Shown in pieces: positions 32,555-41,500 of a stretch of DNA of 64,000 nucleotides (the first letter of the stretch is position 1; every line of letters begins with the position of its first letter). Both the position numbers and the translations under genes were made by a program. The DNA comes from CAYVNU01 sp964453265. Its GTDB lineage: Bacteria > Patescibacteriota > Doudnabacteria > UBA920. The notes below the pieces were generated by a model. That model worked only from the letters and a program-made list of their open reading frames with translations. It was not told the DNA's origin and searched no databases. The DNA lies in the NCBI GenBank assembly GCA_964453265.1, contig CAYVNU010000002.1, positions 81,342 through 145,341 of the forward strand, written 5' to 3'.

Positions 32555-34447
32555 TTACTTGGAATTTACTTCAATTGTATCACCTTTGGCATAGCCTTCC
32601 ACTTCCAGCTGGGGCAAAGTTACAACTTTCTTTAAACTATATTTTCTCTTCTTAAACGCCTCGCCGGTAATCGGTCTTAACTGACCTTTTACAACCAAAT
32701 AAATTGTCGGGTTTAAATCACCTTTAACCAAAGTATTATCAATCGGCGGAACCGCAATGCCGTCAAACCACTCTATACCGACAGCCAAAGGAAAAACATA
32801 ATCCGGCGTAATCCCCCGCTGCTTGGCTACAAAAGACGAAATGTTGTGTTTAGTACCTTCTTTAAAAATATAAAGTGGGCCGGCCTTGCTACCTAAAGCA
32901 AAGAAAGTTTTTTCTTTTGGCGTAGCGTAAGCGCCTATTGGCAAAGCCAAAATTTCTTCTTTTGACAAGGTGCTTATGCTTCTTGCACTAAAGCCACGAT
33001 TTTTAAAAACTTCAGCTAAAACAGGCCTTTTTAAACCATTTTCCACAAAGTAGACACTTGGATTGTCAGCAGACTTAACCAAACTTTGATCAAGTGGCGG
33101 CACAAAACCTTGTTTTTCATAACTTGAAATTTCTTCATCCGGCACAGTGACGATTTTTTTTGCTGAAATTTTTCTTTGCTTAAAAACAACCTCGCTAAAT
33201 AATTTTATTTTGCCGTTTTCCGCCAAATATATACCCGCATCTTTCGTGCCTTTAATTATAGTGCCGTCTTTTGGCGGCAAAACCGAACCAGCAGAAAATA
33301 AAGCAGAGTCGGTAGATGTTATGGCAATAAAAGTCTGAGGATTCAGACCGCGCTGAGTAATTACAAAATTTGACGCAGGGTGTTTTATATTTGAAATAAA
33401 CACGTAGTACTTTCCTTGTTCATCTTTTACCACCGTATTATCATTGGGACCTAAAATTATATCAGTTGGATAACTATCAAACTCATTCGGCGATACGGAA
33501 ATTTTTTTGCTTAAATCTAAATTTCTTGCCAGCGCAACAAATGCGGGAACTAATTGCTTATTGCCGTTTTGGATAATATAAGTGGAAGCGTCACCCGCTA
33601 AAGCAAACAACGTTCCATTGGGATACTTAAACCAGCTTTGAAAAAATTTCCAAAAATTATAATTACCGTTAAATACATGTGGAGTATAGCGGTAAAGCGC
33701 GGCAGTCGCGCGGTTTAAAAGCTGTAAACTAGTCTCAGCCGGAGCATTGTAAGGCGGCCCTTGCGTGTTATCTACAGTAATTTTATCACCGACTTTGGAA
33801 GTTCTATTGCCGCCCGCGCTGCCAAAGACCCTGCCTTCTGAATCAATAGTCGGCCCCCTGCCCTGACTATATGAAAATGATTTCATTAAAGATTTGGTAG
33901 CGCCCAAGTACCGGTTATTTTGGGAATCAAAATTACCGAATAATTGATAGTAGAAACCCGGGAATAAATTGCCGCAGCCAGAAGAATCCGGACAATCAAA
34001 ACCCATTGCTCTATCTAAAGATTTTTGTAAGCGCGTAGAGTTATAATCGCCGGCCGAAGTAATTAAACCCTGTTCTTTATTTAAGGTTACTAAAATAACC
34101 TGCGGATTTAAGCCGCTATGCTTTGAAGCGTCCCAAATAAGTTCAGCTGCTGTCCTAAGTCTTCCTAAATTCGGCCTCGGATCTTCTAATGATGTTTTTA
34201 ATGAGATTGAGTCCGGCTCTTTTAACATTGCTAAAAAACCGGGCGTTGTGTTGGCCAATACGCTTTTTTTGCTTTCTAAGAATTTTTGCACACCCTCAGC
34301 TCCACCAAACGTTTGAGTGTCCGAAAAAACTTTGTCTTCAATTAATTTATCAGGCACAAACGCTCCATCAATTTGAGCAAATGCCACGCCAGGCAAAATT
34401 AACAGTATAAAGCACAGACTTAAAATTTTATTTTTTTGTTTGATCAT
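32555..34447 (-). CDS. Secreted protein with C-terminal ~50-residue surface repeats
   Basis: 630 residues with a signal peptide (about 1-24, ending GVAFA). The N-terminal domain (about 60-270) has AAELIWDASKHSGLNPQVIL and VTLNKEQGLITSAGDYN, suggestive of a lysozyme/glucosaminidase-like fold, with a Cys pair in FDCPDSSGCGNLFPG. From about 275 on there are roughly six repeats of the pattern 'G-T-x-x-K-x5-P-x-x-Y-x3-x-G-x-K-x-x-I/V-x5-F-x-x-R-G' followed by V-x3-E-x5-P-x-G. The same repeat ends the adjacent subtilase. It would act at the cell surface. Enzymatic activity is not proven. Confidence 0.65.
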   Translation of the reverse strand: MIKQKNKILSLCFILLILPGVAFAQIDGAFVPDKLIEDKVFSDTQTFGGAEGVQKFLESKKSVLANTTPGFLAMLKEPDSISLKTSLEDPRPNLGRLRTAAELIWDASKHSGLNPQVILVTLNKEQGLITSAGDYNSTRLQKSLDRAMGFDCPDSSGCGNLFPGFYYQLFGNFDSQNNRYLGATKSLMKSFSYSQGRGPTIDSEGRVFGSAGGNRTSKVGDKITVDNTQGPPYNAPAETSLQLLNRATAALYRYTPHVFNGNYNFWKFFQSWFKYPNGTLFALAGDASTYIIQNGNKQLVPAFVALARNLDLSKKISVSPNEFDSYPTDIILGPNDNTVVKDEQGKYYVFISNIKHPASNFVITQRGLNPQTFIAITSTDSALFSAGSVLPPKDGTIIKGTKDAGIYLAENGKIKLFSEVVFKQRKISAKKIVTVPDEEISSYEKQGFVPPLDQSLVKSADNPSVYFVENGLKRPVLAEVFKNRGFSARSISTLSKEEILALPIGAYATPKEKTFFALGSKAGPLYIFKEGTKHNISSFVAKQRGITPDYVFPLAVGIEWFDGIAVPPIDNTLVKGDLNPTIYLVVKGQLRPITGEAFKKRKYSLKKVVTLPQLEVEGYAKGDTIEVNSK

Positions 34448-34451
34448 AAAT

Positions 34452-36308
34452 TTATTTTGTTATGTAGGCTTGTCCTTTGGGAAAAGTTTTTAAATCCTGC
34501 TCGCTAACTTCCAAGAGCGGAAAAATTTCCAATCCCCTGCTAAAATAATAAGCTTTGTTAATTGGGTGTAAACTTTGTCCGGCAACCCAATATAGAGTGG
34601 GGTTTTTTTTAGTCTTTACCAGCGTACCTTCCTTTGGCGGCAAAAAACTTCCCGTGGGCCAGGAATTAAATTCTTCAAAACTAACTGCCTGAATATTTTC
34701 AAATTTTAAATTGCGCTGAGAAAAAATCTGAGAGCTAATCGGCATTTTTTCTCCGTTTCTAATTATATAAACCGCGGGACTATTTTCCAGCTTTATTAAA
34801 GTTTCATCATTCGGTAAAATATAGGGACCAAAGGGAAAATCTACCAATTGGTTTATGTTATCTATATTTATAAATGTTCTTCTATTAAAACGCTGCTCAT
34901 AAACATAATTAGAAATAATGCGTTTTTGTCCACCTAAAATTTGCAGTCTCATCCCGGTCGGAACAATATAAATTAAATCTTCTTCCGCAAAGGCTTGGGT
35001 ATTTACAGATTTATCCAAACTTTTTTTTACATTTATGCGTCCCGAGCCCAAATAACCAAAACAGCTTCCTTGGCAATTATTTAAATTCAGCTGGTCAATC
35101 TGGTCAGCGGTGGAAATTATCAAACTGCGTACCTGGACATTGGAAATGCCGGGATGCAAAGCCAAAATCAAAGCAGCCTGTCCCGCAACATAAGGAACGG
35201 CCAAAGAACTGCCCGAGGCGTAAGCATAGGAATCCGGCGCGGACTTTTTGGTGGCCGGATCTAAATTAATTGTCGATAAAATTCTTTTGCCGGGCGCGGA
35301 AACATCTATACAATTTTTCCCATAGTTTGCAAAATTGGGCTTTTGATCGTTCTGATCCAAGGCGGTAACTCCAATTACCATGTTGGCATCGTTATCGTCG
35401 CAAATCGGATAAACCGGTTCAATGTCTAAATTTTTACCTAAGGACAAAGTATCGTTACCTGCCGCCGCCACAATTACAATATTTTTTTTAAAAGCATAGG
35501 CAATGGCATCTGAAAGAGCTGTGTCGTGGCTAAATCCCACACCGCCGACGCTTAAATTTATAATTTTTGCGCCGTGGTCCGCTGCCCAAACAATTCCCTG
35601 AGCAATAGAAGCCGAATCACCTTTTCCGGTTTTATCCAGTGCTTTAATAGGTATTATTGATATGTACCAGTTATTACCGGTTATGCCTTTGTTGTTATTG
35701 GAGGTAGCACCTAAAATACCGGCAATTAAAGTCCCATGCCCGTTGTCGTCTGAATTTGATCCGGGCAAAATTGGTTTCTTTGTCACAAAGTCATAACCCT
35801 CAACAAAATTTATAGCATGTAAATCTTCGTGAGTTTGATCTATGCCCGAATCTATAATCGCGACTAAATTATTTTTACTGCCTACAGTATTTACCCATGC
35901 TTTGTCAAAACCGGCTTTACTTAAAGCCCATTGCTTGTCAATGTCGCTCGAATCCGATGTAAAACCCGGATCATTTACAGCAACATCCTGATTTTTTATT
36001 TCTTTATTTACTTCTAAAAACTCAAGTTGTCCTGCCAGTTTACGCGAAATTTCTTTTGCACTTAAATTACTGCTTATTTTATATATATTCTGGAATTTTA
36101 AATTTTCGCTAAAAGAAAAAATTTCTTCAAAAGTATCCGAAGCCCCAAGTAAAACTTCGGGAGGTGCGTATGTTTTTAATTTTATCAAGTAGCTTTCAGA
36201 GGCCGCGACATTTTTTAGAAAAAAAGAGTATGAAAAAATTAAGAACAAGGTTAAAATTATAACCCTGCTCCCAAGTTTTTTTTTAAAATTTAATCCTGTA
36301 AATTTCAA
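34452..36308 (-). CDS. Subtilisin-like serine protease (S8) with surface repeats
   Basis: 618 residues. Signal sequence (about 15-36), an inhibitor-I9-like propeptide region (to about 110), then the S8 domain: Asp153 in AIIDSGIDQTHED, His191 in DDNGHGTLIAGIL, oxyanion Asn285 in AAAGND, and Ser368 in ASGSSLAVPYVAG. The C-terminal ~190 residues carry three or four copies of the repeat found in the preceding secreted protein (TLIKLENSPAVYIIRNGEKM, GTLVKTKKNPTLYWVAG). It acts outside the membrane, possibly on neighbouring surface proteins. The gene is 4 nt upstream of the repeat protein, so the two are cotranscribed. Confidence 0.93.
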   Translation of the reverse strand: MKFTGLNFKKKLGSRVIILTLFLIFSYSFFLKNVAASESYLIKLKTYAPPEVLLGASDTFEEIFSFSENLKFQNIYKISSNLSAKEISRKLAGQLEFLEVNKEIKNQDVAVNDPGFTSDSSDIDKQWALSKAGFDKAWVNTVGSKNNLVAIIDSGIDQTHEDLHAINFVEGYDFVTKKPILPGSNSDDNGHGTLIAGILGATSNNNKGITGNNWYISIIPIKALDKTGKGDSASIAQGIVWAADHGAKIINLSVGGVGFSHDTALSDAIAYAFKKNIVIVAAAGNDTLSLGKNLDIEPVYPICDDNDANMVIGVTALDQNDQKPNFANYGKNCIDVSAPGKRILSTINLDPATKKSAPDSYAYASGSSLAVPYVAGQAALILALHPGISNVQVRSLIISTADQIDQLNLNNCQGSCFGYLGSGRINVKKSLDKSVNTQAFAEEDLIYIVPTGMRLQILGGQKRIISNYVYEQRFNRRTFINIDNINQLVDFPFGPYILPNDETLIKLENSPAVYIIRNGEKMPISSQIFSQRNLKFENIQAVSFEEFNSWPTGSFLPPKEGTLVKTKKNPTLYWVAGQSLHPINKAYYFSRGLEIFPLLEVSEQDLKTFPKGQAYITK

Positions 36309-36320
36309 ATTATTGATTGA

Positions 36321-37040
36321 TTAATCGTATTTGCCAAACCACAAATTGAGTCTAATTTTCAGCAAATCAATAAAAACTTCAATATAGCTTTTTAAGCTAA
36401 CTTTTGATTCGCCTTCATTTACCCATACTACGGGCAATTCTTTTATTTTATAACCAAATTTTTTTGACATTGCCAAAATTTCTATGTCAAAACCAAATCT
36501 TTCAATTACTGCTTTAGAAAAAACTCGCTCTGCCGCTTTAGCACTAAACAGTTTAAAACCTCTTTGACTATCGTGAATTTCCCAAATACCCGCCACAAAC
36601 CTAATTAAGTATTTTGACCAGTGGCCAACAAACCTTCTATACCACTGCGCATGCTCATCTATTTTTGCACCCGCAACTTCAATCGACCCAATAACTACAT
36701 CAAACCCATTTTGCAGGCACTCTAGCATAGGCAAAACCTGGTCAATGGAAGTAGAATTATCCGCATCCATAAACAGCCTAGCATCTCCCGAGGCTTTCAG
36801 CATGCCCTGCCTCACCACCCAACCTTTGCCGTGATTTTCTTTATTGTCTAATAAAAATAGATTTTTTAATGTTTTAGAGAGGTCTTTAACCACCTGCCCT
36901 GTATTGTCTTTACTACCATCACTAACGACTAAAATTTCGTATTCCCAAGGCTGTTTTTTTAAAAATTCGCTTACTGACAAAAGAGTTTTTGTAATTCGAG
37001 CTGACTCGTTATAAGCGGGAATTACGACAGATAATTTCAT
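36321..37040 (-). CDS. Glycosyltransferase family 2, dolichyl/polyprenyl-phosphate glucosyltransferase-like
   Basis: 239 residues. LSVVIPAYNESARITKTLLS at the start, the D-x-D-type LFMDADNSTSIDQ, and the SQRGFKLFSAKAAE segment (DSQRGFKLF) typical of dolichyl-phosphate beta-glucosyltransferase-like enzymes. It would load a hexose onto polyprenyl phosphate for use outside the membrane. No C-terminal membrane helices are present. It is the first gene of the operon with the subtilase (12 nt apart) and has a TATAAT-like box about 20-30 nt before its ATG. Confidence 0.88.
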   Translation of the reverse strand: MKLSVVIPAYNESARITKTLLSVSEFLKKQPWEYEILVVSDGSKDNTGQVVKDLSKTLKNLFLLDNKENHGKGWVVRQGMLKASGDARLFMDADNSTSIDQVLPMLECLQNGFDVVIGSIEVAGAKIDEHAQWYRRFVGHWSKYLIRFVAGIWEIHDSQRGFKLFSAKAAERVFSKAVIERFGFDIEILAMSKKFGYKIKELPVVWVNEGESKVSLKSYIEVFIDLLKIRLNLWFGKYD

Positions 37041-37130
37041 ATGTGTTTTTATTAATTACTTAAATTATAGCACATTTCTGTCCCTAAACTCTTTAATATT
37101 AATACGTATTTTTTTATTTTTTGTTACAAA

Positions 37131-37162
37131 AAAACAGCAATCATTTTTATAATTGCTGTTTT
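37131..37162 (-). terminator. Terminator of galE
   Basis: Stem AAAACAGCAAT (37131-37141) with ATTGCTGTTTT (37152-37162); minus-strand read-out ends in a T-run. It lies 8 nt after the galE stop. Confidence 0.85.
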
Positions 37163-37169
37163 TTAAATT

Positions 37170-38369
37170 TTAACTGTTCATTTGCTGCCAACTGCTAGTG
37201 ATAATTGTTTCTAAATCACTATACTGAGGCAGAAAATTTAATTTTTCTTTAATTTTTCTATTGTCTGCCACACTCTGCTCGTAGTCTCCCGCACGGCGCT
37301 GCCCTTTTTCCATTGGGATAATTCTATTTAAAACTTCCGAAGCTTTATTAATAATTTCCAAAACTGAACTACCTTTACCCGTACCAATGTTAAAAATTTC
37401 AAAATCTTCCAAACTATTCATTTTTTCCAAAGCCGCCACATGTGCTCTGGCTATATCTACCACATGGACAAAATCGCGAATGCAAGTTCCGTCAAAAGTA
37501 TTAAAATCGGTGCCGTTAACGGTAATTGCCGAGCGCTTGCCCATAGCAACTTCCAAAACTATGGGAATTAAATGGGAGAAATGGGTCGGTTTTATTTTTG
37601 CCTCAAAGTCGCAGCCGGCGGCATTGAAATATCTAAAAACTACGGCATGAAAGCCCAAAAATTGGGAATAAAATTTAATAATTCTTTCTGCCAAAAGTTT
37701 ACTTAAACCATAAGGGTTATTTGGCAAAAGTTTAGCACGCTCATTAATCGGTATAACAGCTTGATTTCCATAAACTGCGCAAGTAGAAGAAAAGATTATT
37801 TTTTTACATTTAAATTCATCCATAACTGAAAGTAGCCCGGCTGTATTTAAAGTATTATTCTGTAAATATTTTTCAGGCTCTTTAACCGACTCTTCAACTT
37901 CTATACTGGCCGCAAAATGCATAACAGCTGTAAAATTTTCCTGCGCGAATAAATCTTTAAGTAAATTTATATCCGCTAAATCACCTTCTATAAATTTTGC
38001 GTGACCGGAAACATTTTCTCTTTTACCAGTACTTAAATTATCGAGCACGACAACTTCATAGCCGGATTTTAAAAGTTCTTTTACCGCATGAGCCCCTATA
38101 TACCCGGCTCCTCCGGTTACCAAAATTTTACCACGACTCTTTTCTTGTGGAATTTTTTGAAAAGCATTTAAAGATTCGTCAATCTGATCTTGAGATATTT
38201 GCCCTATTCCTGAACTCACTGCAGTTTTATCTGCCGAAGAACTTACCAATTGATTATATTTATCTATGTTTAAAACTACCACCGCGGGTTTTTCTTGGTA
38301 ATTTAAAATAATTCCGCCGCCACGGCTGTTAGTTTCTTCAATTAAATCCTGCAAATGTTGAGTATCCAT
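37170..38369 (-). CDS. galE: UDP-glucose 4-epimerase with N-terminal PHD/YefM-like domain
   Basis: 399 residues. The epimerase begins near residue 80 at KILVTGGAGYIGAHAVKELL, with SSTCAVYG, the YGLSKLLAE active-site Tyr/Lys, FRYFNAAGCD and GTCIRDFVHVVDIARAH. It interconverts UDP-glucose and UDP-galactose. The first ~45 residues (LQDLIEETNSRGGGIILNYQ, then EKPAVVVLNIDKYNQL) resemble a PHD/YefM antitoxin fold, joined by a ~35-residue linker. I start at the ATG at 38369; a TTG six codons upstream lacks any Shine-Dalgarno. The preceding 38402-38421 hairpin may affect its expression. Confidence 0.9.
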   Translation of the reverse strand: MDTQHLQDLIEETNSRGGGIILNYQEKPAVVVLNIDKYNQLVSSSADKTAVSSGIGQISQDQIDESLNAFQKIPQEKSRGKILVTGGAGYIGAHAVKELLKSGYEVVVLDNLSTGKRENVSGHAKFIEGDLADINLLKDLFAQENFTAVMHFAASIEVEESVKEPEKYLQNNTLNTAGLLSVMDEFKCKKIIFSSTCAVYGNQAVIPINERAKLLPNNPYGLSKLLAERIIKFYSQFLGFHAVVFRYFNAAGCDFEAKIKPTHFSHLIPIVLEVAMGKRSAITVNGTDFNTFDGTCIRDFVHVVDIARAHVAALEKMNSLEDFEIFNIGTGKGSSVLEIINKASEVLNRIIPMEKGQRRAGDYEQSVADNRKIKEKLNFLPQYSDLETIITSSWQQMNS

Positions 38370-38401
38370 ATAAAATATTAATGTCAAATTTTGAACAAAA
38401 T

Positions 38402-38421
38402 AAACAGCCCTTTGGCTGTTT
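38402..38421 (-). terminator. Hairpin in the galE leader
   Basis: AAACAGCC (38402-38409) with GGCTGTTT (38414-38421), T-rich on both sides. It could be a second terminator for the surface protein gene or an attenuator hairpin 33 nt before galE. Confidence 0.55.
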
Positions 38422-38491
38422 TTATTTTTGTTTTATTTTATATAAGTTAACTGCTTTACTTAATAATAGCATGTATAAAAAATTTGGCAAA

Positions 38492-38528
38492 TTTAAAAGC
38501 CCTAGGCTTTTTGCTTCGGGCTTTTAAA
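38492..38528 (-). terminator. Terminator of the large surface protein gene
   Basis: Perfect 11-bp stem TTTAAAAGCCC (38492-38502) with GGGCTTTTAAA (38518-38528), directly after the stop codon at 38533. Confidence 0.75.
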
Positions 38529-38532
38529 GTTT

Positions 38533-41500
38533 TTAGCTATTAAGTACTAGTTTTATTAACAAATCTTTTTTGCGGAACACGGCAAAGGCTGCGGTTAACA
38601 TACCTGCAAATACAAAGCCACTGGTGTCAGCTCCGGTTTGCGGAGCGACAAAAATACCTTTGACTTGCGGGTTGTTAATGCGGATAGTAACGGTATTACC
38701 ATAAGTATTACTCATAGTATAAGTTAAATTTGATTCCAAGCCGTATTTAACTCTAACTTTAAAGCTCTTAGAAACCGCGCCGCCGGCCGGTACTGTAATT
38801 CCAGGGAAAGAAATAACATTACCGTTTAAGTTACCGCCGCCATTGTCTACCATATCGGCATAAGGCAAAACCTGAGACAAATCATCGGTAATTACAAAAC
38901 TATTTGCCGGGCTGTTGCCGTTATTTGTTACTGTTAAAGTGTAAGTAATATAGTCTTCTCTGCTAGCATTTACAGTTGTCGCATCAACAGGATTACCAAA
39001 GCTGGTGGTTTTAGTTTCATTAACAGCACGCTTTGAATAAACTAAGTTTACGCTGCCGCCTTGTACGCAGTTATAAGTACAGCCGGTATTGTTAATAAAT
39101 ACCCATGCGTCATCTTGAATTTGAGAAACAGAATCACCATTTACTCTGGCAATATTTTGAATACTGGAACCGGAATTAGAGACAATTCTTGCCTGGAAAG
39201 TTACCGTGCGGCTTTCGTTAACCGACATGGAGCCTAAATTAATTTCACTATTTAACTGGCCGGAAACATATGAAAGGCCGTTTGGCAAAATATCAGAGAG
39301 TCTAACATTATTCACAGTTTGATTGCCGGTATTTTTAACAACTATTTGAAATTCAACAGTATCATTAATATTTGCGCTTACGCTGTTCTGATAAGAAGAG
39401 TTATAATTTCCAGATGTATTTCTAACCAATTTTTCAATAGACAACTGTCTGTATTCATTAGCCGGTACGGTATTACCGCCGGCAATATAATAGACAGTGT
39501 TGCAAGAATTATTTACACAGTTCTGATTTGCTTGGGTTACAGTATTGTTGTTACCATTTATATTGCTGTTATTACCCTGGTTTGAACTGTTGGTAGAATT
39601 GGTGTTTGTGCCGGTGTTGGTATTAGTATTGGTATTGCAAGACGCGTCGCTGTTATTGCAATTGCCAGTAGATGTAGTTTGCTCAGTTGGCATTTGCACT
39701 GAAACAGAAGTTAAGGCGTTGCCACAAGTTGCATCTAATATATAGAAGCTATGGCTAGAACCTGCACTTAAACCGGTTATTATAAACTGACCTGTACTAT
39801 TTCCAGTATTAATTACATTACTCAAAGTATTTTGAGCAAGCTTAATACTATGACTGCCGGTAGTTGTCCAAGTTAAAGTAACACTATAAGTATTACCCTG
39901 CTTTACCGGAGTACTTGCATTTAAAGCGTAGTTACTGTTGCTGACACAGGCTTGTTCAACATCTTTTCTAACGACAATACTGCTTAACACACCGCCGCAA
40001 GAAGAAGTGTCATAAATTTTAAAGATGTAATTTTTATTTGCTTCAATGTTACTAAAGTCCTGACTACTGCCTTTTACCGCGTTTTGTACAAAGACTTTTT
40101 CCTGTCCTTCATTAGGATCAATGTAAGTAACTTTCATGGCATTGCTGCCTGTCCAGTTATAGGAAATAGTGGTTCTGTACAAATTGCCGCTGGCAACCGG
40201 TAAAGTTGCATTTAAGCTGGTATTGATGTTTGCGTAACAAACCGGTGGAGGAGGTAAGTTTGGACACTTAGCCTGCGCGCTAGCATAAGCTTGTGCTTGT
40301 GCTTGGGACTGAGCCTGATTTTGCGCCTGAGTAAACGCGCTGTTATAAGCAACTTGCTGGGAAACTGTTGAATTAGCAGTTGCAGTTGCACTGGAAGAAG
40401 CTGATGCAGTAGCCGATGAACCATCCGAACATACAGCAGAAGCGCTTGCTGTTGCTGTTGCAGTCGCAGAAGCACTAAAATTAGTTGGAGGAGGAGTGTT
40501 TGTACACTTAGCTTGGGCACTAGCGTGAGCGCTTGCGTTAGCATCTGCTTTTGCTTGATCATTCGCTTTATTTTGAGCATTTATTTGAGCTTCCGATTGA
40601 GTACTACCGGTGGCAGTTGCAGTTGCTGTAGCAGATGCCGAAGCTGTTGCGGAAGTTCCGTCTACACAATAGGCAGAAGCGCTGGCAGAAGCCGTAGCTG
40701 TGGCAGTGGCTGTAAAAACAGAAGGCTGAGTTGCCTGAGTAACGGTATAAGAGTTAACTGGGTTTGTGCTGCTGCAGCTATTGTCTGCTTGAGCATTGTT
40801 AGATATTCTGCAAGATACATTATAAGTACCCGCAGCAGAAGGGGCTTTACAGTCGAATATAGCGCCGGTATGATCCCAGCCGCTAAAATTACAACCCTGA
40901 GCGCCATTACCGTCTAAAGTTATATAGCCCGAGACTACTCCGTAATCGCAAGCCACCTGGAAAGTTTCGTTAGGTTTTAAGCTAGAAGCTTTACCACCGT
41001 TAGCATACACGCCGCTGTTGGTATTAAATGTGCGCTGCACACAGGCATTGGATGCTTGAGGGCGTTGTACAGTAATACCAGACCAGCCTAAAGAACAATT
41101 GGTAGCGCCGTTAGGTGCTGTCCAGCCTTCGCCGGTTACTGTAGTAGAACCAATAGAAATATATGTAGCGGTAATAGTACTGCCGCTTACAGTTACAACA
41201 TTGGTGTTGCTGGAAACAAATCTTCCGCCATACCAACCAGAAGGAGCACTGGCAGTAGCACTTTCACCTTGATTAATTACATTTGGGGAAAGAAACACAG
41301 AACCTGCCGGACAAACCGGATTGTTTGGAGTAACCGGATTTGGAATTACTGGATTTGGAATTACCGGAGTTCTTACATTAACATTACAAGTTGCTTGCTG
41401 AGCACCTTTTCTTACAGTTACATAGTGCTGGCCAGATGTAGAAAAAGAACGATTAATAGAAGCAAAAGCTTGGGAGACTGTAACATCGTCAACTGTCCAA

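Noticed and set aside
38370..38387. TTG start giving GalE six more residues
   Set aside because: No Shine-Dalgarno; the ATG at 38369 gives a better-formed N-terminus.
40212..40917. Open frames in other frames of the Ala/Ser/Thr block
   Set aside because: They arise from the repetitive DNA of the surface protein gene and give Leu/Gln- or Cys/Ser-rich low-complexity shadows.
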